Assembly: GCF_000150275.1 (NCBI RefSeq)
Contig: NW_002060945.1
Location: 7,242,239-7,306,238, forward strand
DNA length: 64,000 nucleotides
Reading direction: 5' to 3'
Source: Trichoplax adhaerens
Lineage: Eukaryota > Placozoa > Uniplacotomia > Trichoplacea > Trichoplacidae
In this document: piece by piece, positions 12,619 to 23,307 of the stretch
Position numbering within the stretch: position 1 is the stretch's first letter
How the letters are laid out: each line of letters starts with the position of its first letter
Made by a program: the position numbers and the translations under genes
The notes under the pieces: generated by a model
Told to the model about the DNA's origin: nothing
Seen by the model: the letters and a program-made list of their open reading frames with translations, nothing else
Databases searched by the model: none

Positions 12619-13812
12619 TTATGATTCGTTACTTAATTTAACAGCATTTAAAGCCAGTTTATGTAAGGCCGTTTGCATTGAACGAGATACAACACCATGC
12701 TCTGCCAGCGTAGCATTAATTTCCGATACAGTAAATCGATTCCTTCGGCGTGATCTTAAGTGTAAATGAAATCGTGGATTATGTCTTGGCTTTATATTGA
12801 TCACTCTAGCCAAAACTCCGATATAAACGTCGTCAATCCCTGGTAATTGAGGTGTACATTTCATAGCCTCGACCATGGCTGTCAAGACCATTTCCGACAT
12901 AACATAGGCGAAGCCTGAACAGTAAGGCGGAAATAGCTTACCTGGAAAATCACGAAATGATACATAATATTTGTCATCAGGATCTCGAATTGGAATTCTG
13001 TTCTTACGACTAACATATCCCAGCCATAATCGATCATTATATGGCAATACTTTTTTATAACGTCTTCTTAAGTATTGCAACATTTGCCATTTATTAATCC
13101 AGACATCATCGTCGACTTTTAAATAATACTTGGGTTTACAGTATCTTTCAGCCCAAAACATCCCTAGTGCAGTCTTTTTGGTCAAGTTACGATGATCATC
13201 TATTATTTTGGCCAAGATAATATCTCGATGGATTTTGTACTCTTGTTCAATCGCTTGAGTTGGTGGCTCATTGTCATCGTTCATACCAAGTATAAACACA
13301 ATCTTCCACAATCTGTTTGAGGTACAGTTAATTTCACTATCTTGATTACCCCAAGTTTTTCGAATGGCTTCACGTCGAATAGTATTATTAACATGACTGT
13401 TAATAACTATTAAAACAAAGACTTTTCCTCTACAAGGTTCAATACTAAATTGAGTATGAAATAATAATTGTTGTTGTAAATCAAGGGGTTGTTTCATGAA
13501 TCGGACATTTTTCTTTATAATCCCATCTGCGATAGACATACGATATCCGTTGTTAATAGTAATCTGTGCAATATGTCTTCGACATGACTTTATACTCTTA
13601 GAAGTTCCATTTTGATATAATAAATGCCTATCTTTGTAGTACATAAAATTTGGCTTGTCGTGCAATAATTTAACGTTACCGGGAAGTGTATAATCTTGAA
13701 AAGCAATTAGGGAACATGATAGAACTATAACCGTTAGTATAAGAACATGGATATACCTTAGAAGATTTAAACTACAAAATGTGATCAGTAAGAATTTTAA
13801 GAGCTTCTTCAT
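12619..13812 (-). CDS. Beta-1,3-galactosyltransferase (GT31), single exon
   Basis: Type II Golgi glycosyltransferase of CAZy family GT31, predicted to add a beta-1,3-linked galactose or N-acetyl sugar to glycans. It has 397 residues, the usual family size, in one exon. In order: a short cytoplasmic basic N-terminus, a signal anchor at ~20-38, a stem, then the catalytic domain. Visible family motifs are RREAIRKTWG (146-155), KIVFILG (170-176), the metal-binding VDDDVW (233-238, the GT31 DxD), PPYCSGFAYVMS (295-306) and IDDVYIG (326-332, the equivalent of EDVYVG). Several N-glycosylation sequons occur (for example at 68, 142, 162, 209, 366). GT31 genes are often intronless in animals, so the single exon is expected. 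The exact acceptor cannot be told from sequence. Confidence 0.93.
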   Translation of the reverse strand: MKKLLKFLLITFCSLNLLRYIHVLILTVIVLSCSLIAFQDYTLPGNVKLLHDKPNFMYYKDRHLLYQNGTSKSIKSCRRHIAQITINNGYRMSIADGIIKKNVRFMKQPLDLQQQLLFHTQFSIEPCRGKVFVLIVINSHVNNTIRREAIRKTWGNQDSEINCTSNRLWKIVFILGMNDDNEPPTQAIEQEYKIHRDIILAKIIDDHRNLTKKTALGMFWAERYCKPKYYLKVDDDVWINKWQMLQYLRRRYKKVLPYNDRLWLGYVSRKNRIPIRDPDDKYYVSFRDFPGKLFPPYCSGFAYVMSEMVLTAMVEAMKCTPQLPGIDDVYIGVLARVINIKPRHNPRFHLHLRSRRRNRFTVSEINATLAEHGVVSRSMQTALHKLALNAVKLSNES

Positions 13813-16099
13813 TTCAAGTTTTAACGTTGTACAAAGATCTCCTTGATTAGAGTATCAGGCTAGATTAATAATCACAGTATGCTAGCGTTACTTCATTCTT
13901 CAAAATCTCATACCTTAAATATACAAAGACAAGAAAAAGATCAAGTTAATTTGATTTACCGACATGAAGAGAATATATTAATTCTAAAGAGACACCAAGT
14001 AATTTTCTAACACCCAAAATAGATTAAGCAACTATAACATACTATGAATTATAATAACAAAATTATATCAAAAAATCAGAAGTGTTTATACGTCAGTTGT
14101 ACTGTCTTGCAGAGTAGAGGCATTATTTAAAGCAAAAACTTCAAAAAGATCTTTATAATTTATAAATTGTATCCTAATACTGTTAGATAAGTACACTTGC
14201 AACGGTTTTTAATACGGCAAAGTATCAAATTCTATTCTACAAATACAGTTCGAAAAATAAAATAAAATATAATTACTTACTTCGTGTGAAAGCCATACAT
14301 ACACATACTACACTAGCTAGTAGTAATTTGTTGTACAGCTATAAATTTCATTTAGGTAGCGATTCCATTATTGCACTACAATAAAACTTATAAAGTGATA
14401 AATGTTTTTTTTTTATCCCAGTATAGTAGTCTTCTTAGAGCAACTGTATAATCTTGATCAATTTGGTTTTCTGATATAATAATTTGATGTAATGAATATT
14501 ATTGTTATAATACAACAGTTAAATCGGGCTGTTATTGCAGGGATACGTGTCTTTCTTTGGTGACTGTTATTATCTTCAATTACTTATTTACCAGATAATG
14601 GATTTGACTGATGGTTAAAAATGTTTACGATATGAATTTCTTAACAAGTTAATAATTAAATTGTTTATCGTAACATATATATTCTAAGATATGATCACTA
14701 TCTACAATATAGTAATAGGCTAAATGTGAATTTTCTAGATTAATTTAAAGTTTTCAGGAACAGATGCAATCTAGTTTACATTGTCGGTATCCTTTTTTTA
14801 ATACTTCTGTATGGTGAGGAACATATTATCTCCTAGCACAATAGAAATAATGCAGTAATCAATAATACCCCTATTATATGTGACTCGAACATCACTGTAT
14901 TACAAAAAACATCTGGTTGATTAATTAATTAAAATCTTAATTCCGATTAAAATGTTGGAACTCTAGAAATGGTAAAATTAAATCAAAAAACTTTATTTGA
15001 AGTGATAGCTAATTGAACTTAACTATTATAAACAAATGTATTTTACTATCTGTAGATATAACTGGACTCAACGACTGTGTGTTAATTTAATAATTTAGTT
15101 TCGCTATTAAAGAACTTTTGATTATTCGTATGAATGATACCGTATATGTGAAACTTTCTCATAAACTTTGTTATGAACTCTTGCCTCGCACGAGCTAATT
15201 CCAACAGTTAATTCGTAGTGCAGATTTCTTGTTGCTTTGGCATCGGTTAAATTAGTTTTACAGTATAATTTTCGATTACCTTTACTGAATAGTAGACCGT
15301 TAGCAGTGTTTGCGTATTGTTGTGATTATTGATTAATTATTTATATTAAAATCAGCACTAATTGTTTAACAAGTACAATGGCTATAATACTATCAGTAAT
15401 AATTACTTTCTTACAATACGGAGATCAGATAATATCGGTACTGTAGTGTCTGGTAGGTACTACCATGTATCAACATTACATTTATAATGCTTCATAGTGC
15501 GCGTTTGTTAATGTGTCAAACGATTCGGCCGTAGGTACCTGCTTACCCCACATAATGCTGTTAGCCTAAATCAAATTGCGATATTTAATTTATTTAGTAA
15601 GGGTTACAATAGTATTGCATACTAGGAGTTGTTACCACTTTACATGATAAGACTAGCAATTACTTGCTACAGTGCCAATAGGTAGAGGGATCTGTCTTAA
15701 TCACCCTTATTGAAATACTTGACAGACTGTACTCTATACACAACAATGTTGATGATTTACTTTATTAACGTAATTGACGACATATATGAACTAGATCTTA
15801 GACATGTGCATATTTTCAAGTAAGATACTCAACATTATACACCTCAATCTGTGCTGCACTCTTTGAGCTATTGCGATGTTTCGAATATACCGCATAGCAG
15901 TGCAAGCATGTAAATCGGATATCGAAATAGTGATATCAGTAATTGGTTAAGATACTTTATATCGTATTTATTTTATTTCCTGTTGTATTTATTATTGTTT
16001 CTGTCCATATGACAAAGATGCTATATTACAATATCATATGTTAAAATTATATCAGATTAAAATTAGGATTCATAATTCAAAGCGCGGAAAGATTAAATT
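13813..16099. other. Intergenic, nothing recognised
   Basis: About 2.3 kb of AT-rich sequence between the 5' end of the glycosyltransferase gene and the 3' end of MRPL21. It contains scattered short ORFs only, with no exon that passes frame and splice checks. Confidence 0.4.
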
Positions 16100-17120
16100 T
16101 TATGATAATTCTGAGCGTAACTCGATGTCGTTAATTCGTAAAACGGTGACATTCTGTCGATGACCTACCCAGATAAAAGTATCAATTTAGATTCAATGTG
16201 ATTTTCAAAAATATCGCACTGCAGCAAGCTTTATAATCAAGGGCATACCTTTGGTTCGTTTGTAATTTTTTCTACGTTTCTTTTTAAATACAGTTATTTT
16301 AGGCGTTTTAGTATGCTCTGCTACCGTAGCAGAGACTTTGACTATTTTATTACTATGAACAGAAATAATAGTCATTTATTTTTACATCTCGCCATCATAA
16401 AGCCTTTTTGATGTTTTTATAAATTCTGAATAAAATAAATGACTTGCACATAAACTTGAAATTCGTTTACCTTATTAGAGGCCTACCAATTAAAGTAAAA
16501 TTCTTGGAGCCAGCTGCTAACACCTTTAAATAAGAAGACATGTAATGTAATATTCAACTAACGAGGTAGTGAAGATATTATGTCGCCCTTCCATTAAATG
16601 TATTTCATACCTTTTCTAGAATAATATCGGATCCTACTTCCGCTTTAATTTGATTTATGACTATGATATCGTTTCTTGTTATCTTGAATTGATGACCACC
16701 TGCATATGTGATTGGTTATATCGATCAATTATCATTCAATGTAGACAGTTAAGGTGTTGTATAATAGCATCTGTTAGGACTTACCAACATACACGACTGC
16801 ATAGGTTTGCGGTAGGTTTTTTATTTCTTCGTTAACATTTTTTATTATATCTGTCATCAATAGGAAGTAATGCGTTATTTAATCCCAACCATTAAACTAA
16901 TATGCGTGTATGTTACAGTAGGTCAATGTTAAAGGGTGTTTATTTAAGTTGAGCTTAGAAGTTGTAATATGTATATTTATAGACACGTATTAGGGGTGAT
17001 AGGTTTATGTAGAAACTTACCCGCATACCTTTTTTTCGTCTCACGCTGCGGTAATTTCGATTCCGGCTGTGGCGCCGTTGATAGAAATCGATGAGACATT
17101 GAAGCCAAGACATTACTCAT
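16100..17120 (-). CDS. MRPL21: Mitochondrial ribosomal protein L21, six exons
   Basis: Large-subunit mitoribosomal protein, bL21 family. Exons 17120..17021, 16850..16785, 16699..16611, 16523..16471, 16352..16249 and 16164..16100 join in phase and give 158 residues. The start chosen at 17120 gives an amphipathic, Arg/Ser-containing mitochondrial presequence ([17 protein letters not shown]); an in-frame ATG 45 nt upstream exists but adds a segment less like a presequence. Family features follow in order: [27 protein letters not shown] (the YAVIxxGGKQ-type L21 signature), [42 protein letters not shown], the very basic [17 protein letters not shown], and LRINDIE. All introns are short (82-170 bp) GT-AG. 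The gene is complete. Confidence 0.95.
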
Positions 17121-17165
17121 CTTATATCTAGGTAAACAAGTTGGGATGCAACGATCATAATGCAA

Positions 17166-19827
17166 TACTTATTTTAAGTCGAGCATTTTTATTTGACCTA
17201 AGTGGTGCAGTTATATGACCTACTACTAAGATATGACGATGGATGACCATGTACAGTAATATTGCACAATTCTGATATACAACTTTCGAAAGAGCTTTAG
17301 CATGATGTATGCTCGCTACAAGAAGGTATGCAAGATAGCAATATTTAGGTGCAAACTACCACTTACCCCATAGCTTGGGTGAAGAATTCTCCATGCCTAC
17401 AGCCATTTACGATAGTTTTATGCCAAACTATTTATTGGAGAAGAATATAGGTAAATAGTGAGACACAGTAGGAAACGTTATAGTTTTAGCAAACCTGTAA
17501 TTTATATATAATATTGGCTGTTACATAATTTTGTCTCAGGGTCCTCTCCTGACAGTAACAAATTGCAGGTTCTGTATGATGATAATAGTATAGTCTAAAG
17601 GAAATACTGTAGAATAGTACTAATCGAACAAATCGTAAATTTTCAGACCTGTAGTAATACGAATCGGTATCTTTGCTAGTCCCCATATACCGTGTAGTAC
17701 TAGTACGTTGTATAAACTCTATCAATTAAAGGTGAATTTACTAATATCGAGATGTAACCACTGAGAAGTTACTATGTGTAGCATTCCAATGCATTTTTAT
17801 AGTATCGATTTGCTGCCTCCATTTCAGCATACGTATATGGCAAAAGACTACGTCTGCATTAAAAAGACTAATGTACCAGCATAACTTGATCCATTATAAT
17901 TATCAAAAGTTGTACTGCAATTGAATTTACGAGTAGCTATAGGCAACCAAGTACTTGCAGATAGTGTTTGTATACCGTGGTACTGTCCTTTACTACTGTA
18001 TCCATTGTAATGAGACTTATACTTTCCACTTCAAGATGGAGACAGTTGGAGCATTTTATATCTTAGATTGTTATCAACTTGCGATTTATAATTGTACCTA
18101 CAGTGGTTTTATGATCTACTGTATGTATGACTATTGAGATTTCTGTAATATTGCGGCATGCACTTCCCTCCAGAGATCCCATAGTAGATAAAGTGGCATT
18201 AATTGTATACCATCTATGATTTTGATATTAACCTACTACATCAATGCAAGTTTGTTAGCACATATTTCCACAGTTGATAGCTACTACATTGGGTGGCAGA
18301 TCAACAAGCTTACTATTTATTCGCTGAAGGGGTGTATCATCTCATAAATGATTGATCGAATGGGGGGCTACTGGTTGATTTTTATCACATACTGTAGCTA
18401 GAAAAGACTGGACTTGGAAAGCCTCGACTTTGACGACTCGTGGCAAGACTGATCCCAATGTTATACGATGTAAGGGCAAGCTCATCAGCAAGTATCTATG
18501 CATCATGTACCTAATGATACTTACCATGATTTAATGTCCTATGTAGATTGAGCATTTTGCAAGACAGAGCGAGAATTCTAGCAGTTCATTAGATAGCAAA
18601 CTACAGTTCCAGCTAGAAGTTGTTCAAATGCCAGGCAGGAAAAAGCCTGAGAGAAAATATAAACTAACATCTGTACCGCATGCCTACACATACACTTCTA
18701 CCGTACCGTACTAAACCATACAGTACAGCAGTGTACAGTACAGTTGCATGCAACGCAAGCCTACCATCACGTGATCACAATCGTGGTCCAGTATAATGTA
18801 GTTGTGCGCAGATGCAGTCGACGTAGCCGACCACCACGGCAATAATTAAGTTAGCCACCAATAAAAAGACGTTTAAGACTGGCGAAAGCACTCAGTGAAA
18901 GGCAGTAAAAGTATTTTGGCATATAGCGTTAAATGTTGGCCAATTAGGCCATGTCGATTTTGAAGTCACGCCAGCAAAAGTAGAATATAAAAATAGGATA
19001 TATAGATGAAAGAGGGCAAAAATGAAAGCAGGGATTGCTACAAGACGTAACAGTCTTTATTGCCGAACATACCTTTCTACAGCAATCAACGAGGTTATTG
19101 AACGAGTAGACAGTACAATATCATAACGAGTGTCGTGATAGTCATATTATACCGTTAAATAGGCTACACCGGTGATTCGAATTATTTATTCGATTACAAG
19201 ATGATGACGATATATTTTGGTATTAATTATTCTACTTCTATAATAAAATAAATCAATTTCCAGTTATCGGCTTGAATTATTATTCTTATTCGCCTATGGA
19301 TAAATAGCTCAACACGCAATAATTACAGTATTTCAGTGGATCAATTTTGACTAGAATTTAGCGTTCAAGACTTGCAACGACATTCGAATCAACAAGTTCA
19401 GTTTGCGTCATCGGGCATATTCCACAATTTGCTAAACGGATAGGATGCGTCAATTTTTGATCATCTTTCTGGCCAAACATAAGAATGACGAAAATATACA
19501 TGACAGATCTTCATTCTTCTCAACATGTTGAAAACCAATTATGCAACATGGTCATAAGCGTTAATAAATATGTCCAGTTTAATTGAATTTATAGGGGTGA
19601 TTATTTACGCGGAAAGGAACACAAAATACAGCGAGATCAGTAACGTAGCAACTGCCAATTTTGCAATGACTGTAGTTATCATTTCTTATTTCATGGGGAT
19701 ACGAGCACATTAAAATAGTCTGTACAATAATTTTCTTTCCTTGCACCTACCATAACTCAATTCATGTTCCCATCAAGGAATCGTTTATGATGAGCCAAAT
19801 CATAACATGATACGCTAATGCCTATCT
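17166..19827. other. Intergenic, small palindromic cluster, nothing else recognised
   Basis: A short exon-like piece on the minus strand near 17370-17412 (GC|ATGGAGAATTC... ending before a GTAAGTG donor) could be a 5' exon, but its phase does not fit MRPL21 exon 1. A small CAGTA/TACTG cluster lies at about 18705-18745. No other coding evidence. Confidence 0.35.
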
Positions 19828-20535
19828 TCACTTTGTAATGTTCTCGTCCGATCTTTCAGGTCTTTTCACTTTAATTAACTTTTGTAAATTTGGCCTACTT
19901 CGTATGAAATAAGGGTTTTTGTAGGTTGAAAAATTCGGACAATGATTACGCTGACCAATAACCTTCTTAAAGTTATGCATATTCAATTGCCTAACAATAC
20001 TGTTAAATTTATTCGTTTTATATTTGGGGAAATTTTGCAACACACACTTTTCAAACTTTTCTGGTGGATTAATAATATGAAAAGTGCTACCATCATCGCT
20101 CCATCTAATATATGGCTGAAAAGCCTTACACTCAACCATTTCTCGTAAAAATTGCACAAAGTAAGATGTTCGTGGTCTTCTGTAATACTTTTGATTGGCA
20201 GATGACAAATTTTGGGGTTGCTGCATGTTTCCATCCCCATTTCTATCCGTTCTTATTTCTTTACTACCAAGATTTGAAATATTGACCAACGATTCGCACC
20301 TATTTGCTTCACCAGCTCTCTTTTCTATATACATGTTGCTTCCATTTCTCAGTTGATAAGTTACTTTTTCATTCCTTGTTGATGAAGATTCGGCATCGAA
20401 ATCAGCGAGAGCACAAGCTATATCTGCTAAAAGGCAAAGATTGCTAAGGCTACAATATTCCTTCCTGTCATCATAATATTGACCATGAGCCAATTTGGAA
20501 AAAGGTTTCTTAAAATTATTGATTACGGATTCCAT
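19828..20535 (-). CDS. Short HSF-type transcription factor, single exon
   Basis: Nuclear DNA-binding protein with a heat-shock-factor domain, 235 residues in one exon. The domain spans about 122-224: YFVQFLREMV, the IRWSDDGSTFHI strand pair, an inserted helix EKCVLQNFPKYKTNKF, the recognition helix SIVRQLNMHNFKKV (179-192, close to the canonical FVRQLNMYGFRKV), and NPYFIRSRPNLQKLIKVKR. The first 120 residues are low-complexity and not recognised. The protein ends just after the domain, so the leucine-zipper oligomerisation region (HR-A/B), regulatory region and activation domain of HSF1/HSF2 are missing. This layout is closer to HSFY/HSF5/HSFX-like members or a retro-derived copy. No downstream exon is evident, though I cannot exclude one. 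Confidence 0.92.
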   Translation of the reverse strand: MESVINNFKKPFSKLAHGQYYDDRKEYCSLSNLCLLADIACALADFDAESSSTRNEKVTYQLRNGSNMYIEKRAGEANRCESLVNISNLGSKEIRTDRNGDGNMQQPQNLSSANQKYYRRPRTSYFVQFLREMVECKAFQPYIRWSDDGSTFHIINPPEKFEKCVLQNFPKYKTNKFNSIVRQLNMHNFKKVIGQRNHCPNFSTYKNPYFIRSRPNLQKLIKVKRPERSDENITK

Positions 20536-21089
20536 TGATGCTCTTAAGTTATATAGCTTTCTTTACGAGATATTTTTCTATTTTATAGTCCTTAGGCAGA
20601 AAATATTTTTCGGTATTTTTGTCTATAATGCTGGATTCTGATAGAGAAAAAATCAAAATTTTTAAATCAGGAATCTACAAAGAAATACTCGCAATTGCAA
20701 AACCTACTACTGTATTGTCATTCCGTTAATAATTGTAGCATTTGTTATGTAGCAATAGAAGAAATTAATACAGAATTATAACGTCTCTAGTTTGAAAACC
20801 AACTGCAGTACCATAACCTGGTTTAGTTTCGTGTTCATCGACATCATATTTGGTAATAGAAGACTGAAGCGCACTGGTATATCGTCTCTCACATCACAAA
20901 TTTAGGTAGTCAACCTTTCAACTTGTCATTCCATTCGAGCTATATTAAACTTCAATGTCCATCATATTCTGCACCGCTGCTGTTGTAATCGTATTTACAG
21001 CCTTACGCCAAAATGATGACAGCATGAAAGAAAAGAATATGACAAGGCTAATACAGTAACTCTGTGGTGTAATAGGCGATATTAGCTAC
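20536..21089. other. Intergenic, nothing recognised
   Basis: Upstream flank of the HSF-type gene. No coding or repeat structure that I can support. Confidence 0.35.
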
Positions 21090-22290
21090 CGAATGAATAA
21101 GGATATGAACGTAGCACATAAAAAAGAATCTACTGCAGTTATTATTGGGATTTAAAAACTGTTGCAACTGGTAATCCCTAGTATGCTTGCAGTATATGAT
21201 ATTAGTAAATATGCTAGCAAATATACAATATTAACTACTGTTTGAATATTACGTTAACGTAGCTCATTGAAAAATAAATTCACGACAGTTAATATTGGAT
21301 TTGATCACTGTGACAATTAGTAATTCCTAGTGTAGTGAAGTCGTCTTATAATAAGATAGACGATGATAATGAAAGTAAGTCGGAATCTACACCTCTTCTA
21401 GTTTTACTCTAGCCTCCTACTACACAATAATTAATATGCTTCCTAATACACCATGTTAGGTTTGTGAACTGTTATTCGAATATCACGTTAGCATGGCTCA
21501 TGGAAAGATTCACTGCAGTTATTATTGGGATTTGAGTACTGTAGCAACTGATAATTTCGAATATGCTTGCAATAGACGACAGTAGCTACTATTCGAATAT
21601 CAGGTGAGTGTAGCTCATGGAAAAATTGACTACCGTTATTATTGGAATTTAAACAACATGATAACTGCTAATTTCTAGTATGCTTGTAGTATATGATATT
21701 AGTTAGTATGCTTGTTAATATACGATCTTAGCTACTGTACTACAATTATTTGGGGGACTTGAGCGCTGTAGCAACTAGTAATTCCGAATATACTTGCTAA
21801 AATACAATATGCGATCATAGCTACGACCCCAATATTACATTGGCGTAGCATATGGAAAGAATCATGACAGTCATTATTAGGATTTTAATACTATGACAAC
21901 GGGTAATTCCTAGTATGCTTGTAATATACACAATATGTATACTGTAACTGCAGTCAATCTTTCCATGTATATTAGAAATGGAAAGATTTACTATAATTAC
22001 AGCAGTAATAAGATTTCAGCTCTGTGCCGACTATTCAGTCATTCCTAGCTTCCCCGGGATACCGTTCAAATCTTTCGCTAGCATAACACATGGAAAGATT
22101 CACAGTAGTTGTTATTAGGGTTTCCACACTGTGACAACTGGTAAGTTGCTTACAAAATATACGATATTAGCTGCGGTGCTCTTCAACTGTTACGTTAGCG
22201 TAGCTCATGGAAGATTAACTGTAATTAGTAATAAGATTTCAGCAATGTGACCGTTGATAATTCTTACAGCAAGCTATTACGGTTATAGAA
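21090..22290. repeat. Diverged tandem repeat field (unit about 110-240 bp)
   Basis: A degenerate motif recurs: TAGCTCATGGAAAGATTCAC, then an AGTTATTATTGGGATTT segment, then CTGTGACAACTGGTAATTCCTAG, then ATGCTTGCAGTATATGATATTAG. Recognisable copies start near 21115, 21255, 21495, 21610, 21850, 22085 and 22200, all on the same strand. Copies differ by substitutions and small indels, so this is an old array. There are no open frames. Confidence 0.75.
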
Positions 22291-23307
22291 GTTTTCATTA
22301 GATGTAATAATGAATTCGATTTATATATAACTCACTGAATTTTTTAGCCTTTAAGCTGTTGTAATAGCCTTGCACTACTTGTAGCATCCGTATTAATATT
22401 TGTAAATATTAAAGTAACTAGTAACTAGTAAGGTCATTACTATAATTCGTTAAATGATTGATTTCGAAGGTCATCGCATTAACTAAAAGATATACTACCA
22501 ACTTTATCTTCAACGTGAATGAGCTCACCAAATATTTAAGTCATTTCTATAGTAATAACCTTGAAATACTATACATAAGTATGCATTTCTGCATTTAAGC
22601 CATCCATCAATACAGTGAATTTTCCATTAGCCCAAAATTTACGGAAGATTAATCTAATTTTATGATATTGATAAGTTTTTTAGGCCAAATTCGTTGAGGT
22701 ATTGAAGATAATAATATTTTTCTTAATAAAAGCACGTTCCCATACTAGGTATGATCAGATAGCTATGTTATGTGCTATCGATATAAAATTATTTACATAC
22801 ACAAGTTACGCTTCAGAGTAGTGTATTTTAATACTGCATTTTATCGTTGACGTAATAATTTTTAGCTAAGAACTGAGGATAAATCGCGTTTGGTTTGATT
22901 GGCTTAATCAGTATTTCAATTTTCACAGTAAAACTCTTACAAATATTGTATTTAGAAGTTTCCGTAGAGGTCAACAAAGTTACAACTTGACGTGAATTTG
23001 ATTCCTCTTCAGAGATTGTTGCTTTATTAACGACATTAATTATTTCAAGATAGGAGTGCAATGTACGTTTATTCAGTAGTATGCAGATAATGCTTACTTT
23101 TTATCAGAATCCGTAAAATATGTCATGCTCGTAAATTGAAATATTTCAGCTAGTAAATTTACCGTTGTTGAAGCGGTAGTTGATTAGACCTCTATCTTTC
23201 AGGTAAGAAATTTGATTGCAATAGCAAAAATCGTCGTGTCTAAGCTATCTTATATACAAAGTGTAATTCACGAATTTTAAAGGTTATATAAAAGTTATAA
23301 TAACAGC

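Noticed and set aside
22828-23061. 77-residue minus-strand frame downstream of WDR77
   Set aside because: Begins at a non-ATG codon, no family match, and WDR77 already ends at 23308; could be an exon of an unseen gene but unsupported.
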